DNA from: Dillenia suffruticosa
Lineage: Eukaryota > Streptophyta > Magnoliopsida > Dilleniales > Dilleniaceae
Assembly (NCBI GenBank): GCA_033439265.1
Contig: JAVTVX010000004.1
Coordinates: forward strand, 24,499,201-24,563,200
Length of the DNA: 64,000 nt
Direction: 5' to 3'
Shown here: one piece after another, positions 49,058 to 61,478 of the stretch
How the letters are laid out: every line of letters starts with the position of its first letter
Numbering within the stretch: position 1 is the first letter of the stretch
Notes under the pieces: generated by a model
What the model saw: only the letters and a program-made list of their open reading frames with translations
The model's database searches: none
Told to the model about the DNA's origin: nothing
Program-made: the position numbers and the translations under genes

Positions 49058-49939
49058 GCTACCGGTAGCAGAGCTTTGTACCGAAATAAACTTAAAAAAA
49101 AAATTTAAATGATATGTAGAGGAAACAAATTTCATAAATAACCCACATTTATCGCATATTAAACCCGCGACAGGGTCACGTGGTGACGCCGAAATGGCCG
49201 AAAGCGTGTCGCGTCTTAAAGACGCGACATTCCCCCTCCCCAGCTGTGGCCCCTCCCTCCACCACCCTCGACTCTCTCTTCCTCCCTCCCCCGCCCGTGG
49301 CTCTCTCTCTCCCTCTCCCCCGGCTCTGCTTCTCTTTCCCTCCCTCCCTCCCTCCCTCCCCTCGGCCCGCGGCTCTCTCTCTCCCCCCCCCCGCTCGCGG
49401 CTTTGCTCCTCCCTCCCCTCCCTTCCTCCCCCGTGGCTCTCTCTCTCTCCCTCCCTCCCCCCGTGGCTCTCTCTCTCTCCCCCGCCCGCGGCTGTCTCTC
49501 TCTCTCTCCCTCCGCGGCACTCCGCTAAGAGAAAGAGACAGTCGCGGGGAGAGGGAGGGAGAGAGAGAGAGCCGAGGGGAGGGAGGGAGAGAGGAGAGGG
49601 GAGGGATAGAGAGAGCCATGGGCAGGGGAGGGAGGGAGAGAGAAGCAGAGCCTGGGGGAGAGGAAGAGAGAGAGCCGCGGGCGGCGGGGGGAGAGAGAGA
49701 GCGTGGCGGTGGAGGGAAGGGCCGTGGCTGGGGAGGGGGAATGTCACATCTTCAAGACGTGACATGCCTTCAGTCATTCCGGTGCAGTCACGTGGTTATG
49801 TCGTGGATTCAATCCGTGACATATCTTGTTGCGGGTTTAACACACGATAAATATGGGTTATTTCCTGAATTTGTTTTCTTTACAAGTCATTTAAATTTTT
49901 TTTTTATAAATTTATTTTGGTACAAAGCTCACCGGTAGC
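49058..49939. mobile_element. Foldback (long inverted repeat) element, about 880 bp
   Basis: The left end GCTACCGGTAGCAGAGCTTT...GTACCGAAATAAA and the right end (read in reverse) GCTACCGGTGAGCTTTGTACC...AAAATAAA match, and complementarity continues inwards almost to the centre (about 49515). Shared inner words include ATAACCCA.ATTTATCG, TTAAACCCGC and CATTCCCCCTCCCCAGC. The inner 250-300 bp of the left arm is nearly all pyrimidine (CTCTCTCTCCCTCCC), the right arm nearly all purine. Each arm also holds a small 21-base hairpin (GTCGCGTCTT-A-AAGACGCGAC at 49208-49228; GTCACATCTT-C-AAGACGTGAC at 49743-49763). No transposase is present. I could not define a target duplication. Inference: a non-autonomous DNA transposon of foldback/MULE-like type. 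Open frames in it are low-complexity artefacts. Confidence 0.85.
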
Positions 49940-52737
49940 CCTCATACTTAATGATCCATTAAGACTTTGTCTTGGGATTGTGTGTGTCACAAACATAATT
50001 TGGCGAAGGGTTGAAACAATTACTAATCCATTCCCCTCCAAACTTTAGATCATTACAAAATACCCCCCGAAACTTTATATTTGAGAATAAACTATCCTAA
50101 ACTTTGATAAATTACTTCTAAAAATTTATCGGTTTTGTCATTACTTCTAAACCGATTGATATATTTGAGAATAACAAAACAACCATTGATATATTTGAGA
50201 ATAAACGATCCTCCGAGTTAAAGACCGATTTGTCAAAAAAATTGCAAGCAAACAAAGTTGTACTACTCCATTTTACCTTCCAAAGGATTTGTCATTATTT
50301 CTAAACCGATTTGTGTATCATACTTTGTTTTAGCATAGATTTCAAAAATATGTAAATTTATTCATAATATTTCATAAGTAAAAGTCTATATTTTGAAATT
50401 AAATATCAACCCTTCACTTTATGAAAATAGCACTTCTGATCTATAATTTTTAAAATAGAAAGGAGAGAACTAAGGGGAGAGAGACAGAACCAGGGATTGT
50501 TAAAAAAAAAAATAAAAATTAAATAAATTATTTTTTGTTGCATGCTACATACATGACTGTAATGGCCAATCTTAATGGACCCTAAAAGGAGAGATTAACA
50601 TTGTAACTTTTCATAATTGAGGAGAGATCTTTGCATGAAAAAAGGTGCAAATCTTAATGAACTCTAAGAAAAGACCAAGTGATTGTTTAGTTAAAGGGTA
50701 TAAAAATCAAGAATCGTAATAATATTTATATATAAATAGTTTGGATTAATAGAATAAAAATAAAAATTTAAAAATAAAACTCTCAAAATATGAGTTTTAT
50801 GAAATTAGGGCATCGGAGATGACGGGGGAGTTTGAGCAGAAGAAGAGTTACTCTAGATTTTCGGGAGATTCAAGAATGGGGAGTTTGTGGAGAAAGTCAA
50901 GTCCAGTTGGAATGGTCAGCATTTTTTTTTTTAAAGGAACGGAATATCATGGCTTTTGAATATTTTAGCGTTTTATAGAGATGAATTATTGTGGTAAGAA
51001 TTGGACGACTGTTATGGTTGAAGAACTTCACTTTCTTTTTTTTTTTTTTTTTTGGTGAGGAGGGCAAAAGGGCCACTACAAGCCTAAGCCCATACCTCTG
51101 GAAAAGCAAGACATTAGACTATTCTTGGACCTAAGAAATTTGACATCTAGAGAATTCTCTTGAAGCAGAGGGTTCATAAACAGAGGAGGAGAAGTAAATT
51201 CATGCACACCCGGGCTGCTACCATGGCCAAGGGAAGCTAAGTGATCTGCACATCTATTACCTTCAACTCATTCAGAAGGAGCCTGCAGTCTTCATTGATC
51301 TGAACTTCTCTTTCTAGATATATTGATACCTTCGCTTAATGTAGTATTTTATTATTACCAAGTAAAAAAATGTACGTTTGAGTAATTTTGTCCATGACAA
51401 TGTTTTTATTTATTTAATAAAAATATTTTAAACCTAAAAATATTTTTATTAAGGGTAAAATTAACATTTATACGAAAATATACAAATCAAATATTAACAA
51501 TGGTAATCATATCTGTTCTACAATTTAAACTAAACAGTTGATATTAGAATCAATTTTTTCATTCCACTTCTAAGATTTATTATTTTGATTCCGACTCGAC
51601 TCACTTAAAATTTTAAATTTTCTTAGTGTACAGAATTTTGCATAAAAAGAGGAGACTATTTGTATTAAACTCTAAGTTCAAGGGGGTTAGTTTTACCCTT
51701 TTCTCTAAAGAATAATTATAAGTGAATTAAATCTTTTGTAATACTTAAGTTTTTATCTTAAAATTGGGGTAATTTCCAGGCCCATGGTTTGTTTTTTTTT
51801 TTTTTTTTTTTTGGCTTGGAAAGAGGAAAAAAAGACTTAACGGAATTTGTGCAATATAAGTATTATATGAATTCAATACTTACATATCTCACATTACATT
51901 TCTTGATTTGTATGTATAAAACTTTTCATGTCTCGCGTGTTATCCCAGGCCACCTGGGAAAAGTTAGGATTTAAATAAATTATATACCTAATAAAAAGGA
52001 AGAAAAGATGGAAGTAGTAATTTTCTATTTTATTTTTCTTTGTTATTACATATCTAGTTTAAAAATATTTTCAGTCTTTAGGTTAATCTATAAAATAAAG
52101 ACAAATTTTGGGTAATGCTCGGCAGGGCAAGTACGTCTATTTTAAAAACTTAAAAGGGTGAAAATAAATATCAATAAACTATTGAAACAAAGAGAAAAAC
52201 AGAACTTTAGTACCCGTGTCAAATTTTTAGTCACGAGAGAAAGAAATAGAGTGTAAAAGGAGGGAGGGAAAAGAAAAAACGAAATCGATCAAGTCAGCAT
52301 ATAAGTGGATCAAACACCCTCGTTCCAAAAGAAGTCGAATGACCTACAAAGGTGATCCGCCCCTCGCCAGCAGTTCATGCATCTAAGTGCTACCAGATTC
52401 CTAATTAATTAAATGATGACATTTACCACACCCTTTTCTATCCATTCATAAGAAGTCATATTAGGACTTGTTGATGCCACTTCGGCTGATCATCCTTCTG
52501 TCTCGAATGGAGAACTGATGATGAAGAGACCATTATATGAACCACGACGTGCACGCCTGCAAAAAACTAGCCAGACGAGGCTCTAGAGGAGAATGTTCTT
52601 ATAGTCAAGTCAAAAAGAGCGATTTTAGAATAAAAGATCGAGAGAGTCTAACCCTGTGTAATCTCTGTGCTAAATGTATAAAAAGAGATTTGTATCTAGT
52701 ATATTGTTTTTGTTTGATATATATATATATATATATA
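49940..52737. other. AT-rich spacer
   Basis: No gene is supported. Short words such as TATTTGAGAATAAAC and CTTCTAAACCGATT recur between 50080 and 50330. T tracts lie at 51032-51053 and 51790-51812. A LINE scrap is listed separately. Confidence 0.5.
51050..51310 (-). mobile_element. LINE-derived fragment (RNase H-like end)
   Basis: On the minus strand, broken frames read VQINEDCRLLLNEL and NRCADHLASLGHGSSPGVHE followed by FTSPPLFMNPLLQ. This is the style of the C-terminal RNase H region of plant LINEs (N.CAD.LA..G...P.G.H.F..PP). Very short, no ends seen. Confidence 0.5.
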
Positions 52738-54620
52738 TTGAGAAATAGTTATTGAGCTAAATTCAGCAAGTAGTTAGTTTGTTAGTTTGTTAAGTAGTTA
52801 GTTTAATAGTTTGTTTGTTAGTTCAGCAGTTAACCATTCTATTTTTGGAAGCTGAGCAGTTGAGGTAGATAATTAGTGTTAGTTCTTACCTTGTATAAAT
52901 AGATCCCTCCTATTACAAAATGAAGGTATGACTCTATAGCAGTATTGTTGATGCTATAGATCAAAACAATATGCTCAGCTCATATTCTAACATGGTATCA
53001 GAGCCATTTGTATGAGATCTGTGTAAAAATGCAACGAATAGATCAAAATCCTACAGGAAGAAGAGAAAGGCCAGAAACTATGGAAGATTCAAACTCATAA
53101 ATTGATGTCAATCATCCACTATTCCTTCATCCTTCAGATACGCCTGGTATTCATCTTGTATCTTACCAATTAACAGGGACAGAGAACTATATTGTGTGGA
53201 GTAGAGCAATGCGAATCGCTTTATTAGCAAAGAACAAGCTAGGCTTTGTGGATGGTACTTGTATCAGGCTTTAATCCAAGCTGGTTATTGCCAAAGTAGG
53301 CATGATTATTCACTTTTTACAAAGAAGAATGGTCAAAGAATTGTGATATTATTGGTATATGTAGATGACTTGCTGATAACAAGAAATGACAAATTGATGA
53401 TTGATGAATTGAAAGAAGTATTACAAAGAAATTTCAGAATTAAAGACCTAAGTGACTTGAAATACTTTCTTGGTATCGAGGTTGTCAGATCTGATAAGGG
53501 AATAGTTCTCAATCAAAGGAAGTATGCTCTGGAACTCATTTCAGAAACACGACTTGCAGGGTCAAAACCAATCCAGTCTCCATTGGAGCAGAACCTTAAA
53601 CTGACCACAGTAGAATATGATGAAAGTAAGAAATATAAACATGCTAGTGAAGAAGACCTCTTGATTAAAGATCTCTCAAGATATCAGAGATTTGTTGGAA
53701 GATTGCTATATTTAACTACAACAAGACCAGATATTACATTTGTTGTCCAGCATTTGAGTCAGTTTATGCACAAACCAAAGCAGTCTCACTTAAATACAGC
53801 ACTAAGAATAGTTCGATATGTGAAGAATAGTCCAGGACAAGGAATTTTCTTACCATCCACGAGCAAAATGCAGATTACAGCATACTCTGACTCAGATTGG
53901 GTATCCTATCCAATGTCAAGGAGATCAGTGACAGGTTTTTGTATCAAAATTGGTGAATCCCTTATTTCATGGAAATCAAAAAAACAAAGTACAGTATCAA
54001 GATTTTCAGTTGAAGCAGAGTACAGAAGCATGGCTGCTACGGTCTCAGAAATACTATGGTTGACTGGGTTATTACATGAGCTTGGATATGAAAAATTAAG
54101 ACCTGCAAACTTATATTGTGACAACAAAGCTGCTATACATATTGCTTCAAATCCAATATTTCATGAAAGGACAAAACATATAGAAATTGATTATCATCTA
54201 GTTCGAGAAAAGGTTCAGAAAGGTCTTATTATCACAAAGCATATTTCTTCATAAGAACAAGTGGCAGATATAATGACAAAAGGTCTGGCAGCACATCAAC
54301 ACAGATATCTTCTTTCCAAGTTGGGAGTTCTAGATATATATCACTCTCCAACTTGAGGAGGAGTGTTGAGAAATAGTTATTGAGCTAAATTCAGCAAGTA
54401 GTTAGTTTGTTAGTTTGTTAAGTAGTTAGTTTAATAGTTTGTTTGTTAGTTCAGCAGTTAGCCATTCTGTTTTTGAAAACTGAGCAGTTGAGGTAGATAG
54501 TTAGTGTTAGTTCCTACCTTGTATAAATAGATCCCTCCTGTTACAAAATGAAGGTATGACTCTATAGCAGTATTGTTGATGCTGTAGATCAAAACAATAT
54601 GCTCAACTCATATTCTAACA
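52738..54620 (+). mobile_element. Short Ty1/copia element with both LTRs, incomplete interior
   Basis: Two 255-bp LTRs (52738-52992 and 54366-54620) start TTGAGAAATAGTTATTGAGC and end CATATTCTAACA. They differ at about 9 positions (about 96-97% alike), so the insertion is fairly recent. A primer site TGGTATCAGAGCC follows the first LTR. Interior parts: a gag start (LTGTENYIVWSRAMRIALLA) and a pol end with reverse transcriptase (LLVYVDDLLIT, LKYFLGIEV) and RNase H (YSDSDWVSY, LYCDNKAAIHIA). RT before RNase H at the 3' end marks Ty1/copia; the gag wording suggests Ale/Retrofit. Much of the usual interior is absent, so it is non-autonomous. It sits in an (AT)n tract, with ATATA on both sides as a possible target duplication. 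Confidence 0.88.
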
Positions 54621-55648
54621 ATATATATGGCACGTATGATAGTACTATATATGTTTGGGGTATAAATACCTTACTTGCCTTACAAAGAGACCGTGTGAGA
54701 TCTTTCCAGATTATAGAAACTGTGTTGGTAGACTTTCTATAAATTATGGATCTTTTGAAATGGGAAAACTCCTATTACAGTCGTGGGACCTATGAAGCTT
54801 TATATTATTAAGAGACTTACTAATTTATCGGAGGAGATTGCAATGAATCTGTACTAGATCGGAAAAGATTTAAATCCGTCAAAAATTTCCTTCATTTTCA
54901 AGTAATTACAGCTAAAGTTCATATGTGACAGAGATCAATTTGATAAAAATCCAGAGGAGGTTGAGAGATCAGCGCTTTCTGGGCTTGATCATAACCTGGT
55001 AGATCCATTAGACTTCGGGCTATGGCTACGGGCTGTTTGGTCATGGGCCATAGGCCCAGCATCATCGAGAGTCATTATGATAATATTGTAATTAATAAGT
55101 AATTTGAGGCAGAGCCCTGAAGTATTATGGAGTTTATTTATAAATTCTGTAACTCCACATTTTCATTTTGTTCAAAATAAGAATCCAGTTCACAGTAAAA
55201 AGGGAGCTTCAAAATTGAGTTTTGTGGTCTGAATATAAGTTGTCTACTATAGGTAGGCAAAACTGAGCCTGAATGGGGATCGAATAGGAAAGCCCAACAG
55301 CACGGCTATGACGTTGGGGTGGTGGGTTAGTTGTCACTTCCATTTGCCACAGCGACAGCACAACCTGACATGCCGGGTTGAGATTTGCGAAGCACGAGTT
55401 TAACTTCCTCCCCCTTTTTTTTTTAATACTAAACTAGAAACCTCGGTACTCCCGGAGGATCGTGATTGTGAATTTCCGTCCGTCCGAAGCCAAATTAGAT
55501 ATAAGATTTCTCTGGCACGGTAATTAGTGAGGAGCATCCCATCCGCCTACCGAACCTCTTGCTTTATTCCGCCTCGCATTTGCCGGGAAATGATTTTGAT
55601 TTTTAGCTGATACCGGTGGGGTTATGGTATTTTGAGGTGGGGTTGGAA
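54621..55648 (+). promoter_or_regulatory. Upstream region of the O-fucosyltransferase-family gene
   Basis: About 1 kb between the copia element and the ATG at 55649. No element was confidently recognised. The stretch just before the ATG is GC-richer than the surrounding spacer, as expected for a 5' leader. Confidence 0.3.
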
Positions 55649-58600
55649 ATGGACAGAGAATCGTCGGACGACGAGGAAGATCGGCGCAATCTCATAGATC
55701 AGAACGACACTAAGCCTTCCCCACCCCGCTCTGCCGCCTCCGCCTTCAGCATTGATAACCACCGCCACCCCCTCGATTTTAGTGGTCCTACTACTACTTC
55801 TTCGGCTCGTCAATTCCATTTCCAATTCAACAAGAGGTACCTCTTCGCCATCTTCCTCCCTCTCTTCATTCTCATCCTCTATTTCTCCATCGACTTCCGC
55901 AATATCTTCCCCGACGCCACTGGCACTGTATGGCCCCTCAAACTGGATTCCTCCCCTTCCGCATCCCGTATGCAAGAATCCGAGTTGCAAGCCTTGTCTC
56001 TTCTCAGGCACCAACAATTAGGGCTTTCATCCCTCTGGAATTCTTCTTCTCCAACCAATTCCACCTCTCTTGAGGATTTCAGGTCTCTCCTTCTCGAGCA
56101 AATCCAATTGAACCAACAAATTCAGCAGGTTCTCTTGTCTTCTCACCCTGCCCCTGCTGGCTCTAACTCCTCCTCCTCCTCCTCCTCCTCCGACCTTTTT
56201 GAACCTACTTTGGGACTGGGCGACATTTGCCGAAAGCGGGATCATAAGATGTCTCAGAGGAGGACCATCGAATGGAAGCCCAAACCCAACAAGTACCTTT
56301 TCGCTATTTGTGTGTCGGGGCAAATGTCCAACCACTTGATTTGCTTGGAGAAGCACATGTTCTTCGCCGCCCTTCTCGACCGCATTCTCGTCATTCCCAG
56401 CCCCAAAGTCGACTACCAGTACGGCAAGGTGCTTGACGTTGATCACGTTAATCGATGCTTGGGCAGGAAAGTGGTTGTCACTTTCGATGAGTTTGCTGAA
56501 GCTAAGAAGAATCACTTGCACATTGACAGGTTTATCTGTTACTTCTCGCTGCCTCAGCCTTGTTATGTGGACGACGAACACCTTAAGAAGATGAAGTCTT
56601 CCCTTGGTGTTTCCATGGGTAAGCTGGAGCGCGCTTGGGTCGAGGATATCAAGAAGCCAAGCAGGAGGACAGATGAAGATGTTATGGCAAAGTTTTCCAC
56701 TGGAGATGATGTTATTGCCATTGGGGATGTGTTCTACGCCAATGTGGAGCCAGAGTGGGTGATGCAGCCCGGTGGTCCCCTCGCTCACAAATGCAAAACT
56801 CTTGTTGAACCAAGTCGCTTCATCTTGCTTACGGCCCAACGCTTTATTCAAACCTTCTTAGGAAAGAACTTCATAGCACTTCATTTCCGGCGACATGGCT
56901 TCTTGAAGTTTTGGTATGTCCCTTGTTTCCTCCGATATTTCTTAATTTATTGTCATTTGTCTTCCCCCACATGACTGTACTTTTATTGGCTATAGGTTCT
57001 CAAGCTGCACTTTATTCTTGCTTTGTTCACTATGTTGGGCGTTGTATCATGAGAATGTTGTCATGATCACTCGCAAACTTCATGTCTACTGGAATTACTG
57101 TATCTCTTAAACTCCTCTTCCATATATGCATAAGCAGCATTGATTGGGAGCTCAGATTAGTATAAGAGATCTGCAAAACTTCATGTCCACTGGAATTACT
57201 GTATCTCTTATAACTCCTCTTCAGTATATGCACAAGCAGCATTGACTGGGAGCTAAAATTAGTATAAGAGATCTGCATATCTTTATGTTCGTCTAGTGAC
57301 AATCAACTTCTCTAGAAATCAAGACCATCTGCACACATCTTCCAGTGTTTTCTGGTATTAAAATTTGCGATTTTTTTTTTTTTGAGTGAAAAAGGTAAAG
57401 AATCATGGTACTTCATTGTTTTAATTGGCAATTTATGCATGTAGTAGATATTTGGTTAGTGCATCATTGCTACAATCAGATTTGGAATGAGCTGGACTGG
57501 CTCTACCGGGGGTTCTATCATTTTCCTTTTCTCCAACTAAGTTGAGCTATTTCTTTGGATGAGAATACTAAGTTGCATGTCTTTGAACCAATCCTCTTGG
57601 TGGTGTGCAGATGCAAGTGTGTTAAGAAGCAAGTCCACATACCTTGATTCAATTTCAAGTTCAAGTTTAGTTAGAAATGATGGATCTCTATGTTAATATC
57701 ATATTGCCTTAATGAAAATACTTTTGGTTAAACAACCTAGAAACCAATGATTGGTTAGTGCTGCTGCATTTATTGCAATGACATGGTTTGTGGATTAAAG
57801 ATAGAATCCTTAACTTTTTTGCTGGAACTATATGGGTTTGCTTTATTTTTTCCTTTGAAGGAAGTAAATTTGTTGTAATTTTAGTCACATGTCAAGGGGC
57901 CTGCTCAAGTGAGGCAGGTTTCTCTTGATTTGAGTAACCGCATTCCATTTCAATTGTGTTGTGAGCCTTTACATCAGTGTCCTAGCAAAGAACATTTCTG
58001 TTGGGTTGATTGGTTATTAATTCTCACTTACTTTGCAGCAACGCTAAGCAACCTAGTTGCTTTTTCCCTGTGCCTCAAGCTGCGGACTGCATTAATCGTG
58101 TGGTTGAAAAGGCCAATATGGCAGTCATATATATTTCAACAGATGCAGCAGAGAGTGAAACCAGTTTGCTGCAGTCTCTGATTGTGCGAAATGGGAAGCC
58201 TGTACCACTTGTTAAAAGACCAGCTCGTAATTCAGCTGAGAAATGGGATGCATTGCTATACAGACATGGCCTCCAGGATGATTCACAGGTGTGTTTTGGT
58301 TCTTGGCTTAGGGAGGATTGCTGATTCAATGAATTTAAATTCTATTGTGCTTAGAAGCCCTACTTTCATCTTTATTTTTGCTTAAACAAAAGAATTCATT
58401 AGGTTGTCGTTTGTTGATAGACTTCACCTCTTTATATTTCAGATAATGAGTAAATGATAGGCGGAGTACTTAGTCTGTTTCGATGTGAAGATCCTTTTAT
58501 TATGGTATTAGAGAAATAATATATTTATTTCTTGTTCTTGATTTGTACCAGTGTGCATACTAGCTGTAAATCCTAGGGCAGATTTACCAAAGAATTAGGG

Positions 58601-61478
58601 GGCAACCTGATTTATTTTTCTGACTGCTAATGTCAAAATTAGTAAAAGTTGAACAACCATAAGCCTTATTTCTAGGAATCGGGATCTGATTTGACACACT
58701 TGAATGAAAGATCAGGATCGAGATTTTTGTTCTTTTGCTTCTTGTTCGAAAGTGCCATGTGAGGAAAGGGGATAGATAACTGCTATTGTAATAGGGAATG
58801 GTACTCTTTGCAGTCTCACGCTCGCTCACTCCACTTTAGTTCTTTTTCAGTAAACTGAATTACTATCTGATAGAGTTTTCAAGCTGGATCTTAGAACTAA
58901 GCCACTATTGGAAAAGGCTAAAGAGGCTAAATGCATTAAAGGGCTCACCCGATACACAAAGTACTCCCCAGCTTAGCGTAGGGGTAGCGGAAGTGTGGGC
59001 GTATATGTACGCAGCTTTTTTCTTGCATATTTTGCAAAGAAATTGTTTCTACGTCTCGAACTTGTGACCTTGAGGTCACCAAATGAGCAACTCCACCGTT
59101 GCGCCAAGTTTCGCCCTCATGCATTGTAGCAAAATAAGCTGCTATTGACACCTTCAAGACGTGAAGAAAGACATGAACTCATATGAGTTGAAGTACGTCC
59201 AGAGCTTGCCTAAGGACAGCTTATAGATATTCAATTGGCCTTAAAACAACTTTAAGCCTTCATTACTATTTTCTAGGGGAAAATTATTCTCCTTTGAGTG
59301 TCCACCTCTTCACAAATTTCATTGGAGAATATTTTGACCCTGAAAAGCCCAAATAATTCCCCTGCTTTGGTACCAAGATTACTCCGACACCCCTCAAGAA
59401 GCTTAAAATATCTGGAAAATGCATTCTGACTCCATACAAGTTGCATGCCACATATTTTAATATCTAAAATCCTTGTGAATCATAGCCACGTATCTAATTA
59501 AAGTTCCCCTTGTTCCTAACAATTGCAAACACATTGGGGAAAAGTTCCATAAAGCAACGGGGCATACCCAATATTATGCCACTCTCCCACTTGGTTAGCA
59601 ACATTAAATGCAATTTGAGATAAAGAGACACTGGAGATTGGAATCCTTTGACATAAGTGTTGAAAGAAACAGTAATAATCATGCAAGAGGATGAGGCTTC
59701 CTTCAAGATAGAGGAAAAAAATGTAAAGCGCATAATGATCGCTCAAGAATAGTCTTTTGATATCTTTGGACATAGCAAAGAGTACTTCCCTCAAAGATCT
59801 AGTCTCCAGACTATTAGGAGGATAAGATTGCAATTTTCCTTAGAAAAATCTCGCCAAAGATGTGGTTGCTTTGCAGCCAAACATACCGATTATTGCCATT
59901 ATAACATTGTCCAAGAGGTTTTTGATGTTTTTCTTTCTTTTAAGGACTTTGAAGTTAATGGGCAAGAAATATTGACATCCTTGTATCATGAGAACCTCAA
60001 CTTTGTTGCACAACAGGCAAGAGTCTCCCACGAGTTTCAAAGAACCAAACAATGAAGAAACAATTGATTTTAAGACAAACCTTGAACGACAAATAGTACA
60101 AATATGGATTGAACAAGCCTTGTTTGAACACCTAATTTTGCAACCATTTTGTTTTCATAAAACCGCTTTGCAGCAAATTATTAGTATTAACTCTGACATG
60201 ATATGCTATATTTAGTACCTAGTTCTTAGAAATTAGCAAGTATTACTGCATGATGTTTGGCATTTGTGTCACGCAGCTGAGAACACAATGCATAGAGTAA
60301 TTGGCTATAAAAGCTGCTGCCTAATACCTTAAACTGTTTTCTCTTAAACGCATTAAACTGAATCTTTAATGTAATTTGACCCTTTCTTTTTGCCTGTCAT
60401 GTAATTTGACCTTAATTTAACATTAGAAATGCTTTGAATGATTTTGGTCAAATCTAGGCAGTAGACTGATAGCTTTTAGTCAACCATCACTTGAAGTGGT
60501 CACCGATGATAATAATAATGAAATAATAATAATAGCGAATTGTTTTGATAATCACAAGAACCATTAAGTGTCATTAATTGGGCTGTGGCAGTAGAATAAT
60601 ATTGGCAATTTACCAAGGAACAACAGTAATTAATTATATCACAAATTGGTATTGAAAAGCTTAACTCAAAATTCGAAAAACAAAAAGGTGAAAATCATGT
60701 GAGTAGCTTCAATTAGTACAAAATTGTAATATATTTGTCCTAATCACGTTATTAATAAAGTTTATCAATGGCAGAAAATTACCAGGGTCATTGTAATGCA
60801 CAGCACAAAGTGGTAATTTTGAGGTTTCACCCGTGTAATATGTATAGGAATTTTGTTCAAAAAAATAATTAAATAATCCAGGGGTTGTTGTAACAATATC
60901 CTCCTCCCCGAACATCACAGAGGAAATTCTGATCAATATATTATGCAACTGAATATCCATATCAGGTGAGTCAATAGCATTTTGGTTCTCTTGGTTGTAG
61001 ATTAGTTTCTTCAGTAAGAGCATAGTTTAGGTTTCTCTAAATTTGTCCATAAGTTGGATTCGCAGCTTCCTTTAGATGCCCTGTCCACTCACAAGTAATC
61101 TTCTATGAAATTGCTAGGCCTTCCTGTTCTGTAGCGGGAGCAGGACACTAATAAATAGTCTACAACTTCTAACAGAAGTGCTCAGGACCCTAATAAATAA
61201 TCATGGAGAAGCTTTGAAGCCTCATAGCTTTTTTGCATAATTTTCGCTTGGCAATTCTAGATTATAACTTTCCCTATTAGCTTTTATTTGTTTATGTGAA
61301 GGTGGAAGCTATGCTGGATAAGACAATATGTGCAATGTCTTCTATCTTCATTGGATCCTCTGGATCCACATTCACAGAGGACATCCTGCGGCTAAGGAAG
61401 GATTGGGAATCAGCATCAGTCTGTGATGAATATCTTTGCCAAGAGGAACAGCCAAATATCATTGCTGATGATGAATGA
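55649..61478 (+). CDS. O-fucosyltransferase family protein, type II membrane
   Basis: Three exons: 55649-56913, 58039-58288 and 61302-61478, phase-consistent and giving 563 aa (introns 1125 and 3013 bp; acceptors GCAG and GAAG). Seen: an acidic N-terminus MDRESSDDEEDRRNLIDQND, one membrane segment at about 64-80 (LFAIFLPLFILILYFS), a Ser-rich stem, then the catalytic-type domain with LFAICVSGQMSNHLICLEKH, VIPSPKVDY, FIALHFRRHGFLKFC, and, across the second exon, CFFPVPQAADCI, VIYISTDAAESET and GSSGSTFTEDILRLRKDW. Known: the plant GDP-fucose O-fucosyltransferase-like family acts in the Golgi; the closest relative I recall is At1g17270, whose acceptor substrate I do not know. The ATG at 55649 fits the family start; a longer frame begins at 55616 without ATG. 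Intact in this window. Confidence 0.93.
57073..57285. repeat. ~104-bp tandem duplication in O-fucosyltransferase intron 1
   Basis: AACTTCATGTCTACTGGAAT...GTATCTCTTA...CTCCTCTTC...CAAGCAGCATTGA.TGGGAGCT...AGTATAAGAGATCTGCA occurs twice in tandem, with a few substitutions and one small indel. Confidence 0.9.
58935..59122 (-). mobile_element. Au-like tRNA-derived SINE in O-fucosyltransferase intron 2
   Basis: On the minus strand it reads GGCGCAACGGTGGAGTTGCT, GTGACCTCAAGGTCACAAG, TTCGAGACGTAGAAACAAT, then AAGCTGCGTACATATACGCC and GCTTAG-like wording in the 3' part. This follows the angiosperm Au SINE pattern (GCGCAACGGTAAAGTTG...GGTCAC.GGTTCGAG.CGTGGAAACA...AAGGCTGCGTACA). Boxes A and B are present but mutated. 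Target duplications not resolved. Confidence 0.75.

Noticed and set aside
49052-49938. Several long open frames on both strands (147-252 codons, Ser/Leu/Pro- or Arg/Glu/Gly-rich)
   Set aside because: They arise from the CT/GA-rich arms of the foldback element; all frames stay open because the repeat lacks stop words, and mirrored frames occur on both strands.
56027-56851. Minus-strand frame of 274 codons opposite O-fucosyltransferase exon 1
   Set aside because: Antisense shadow of a strongly supported exon.
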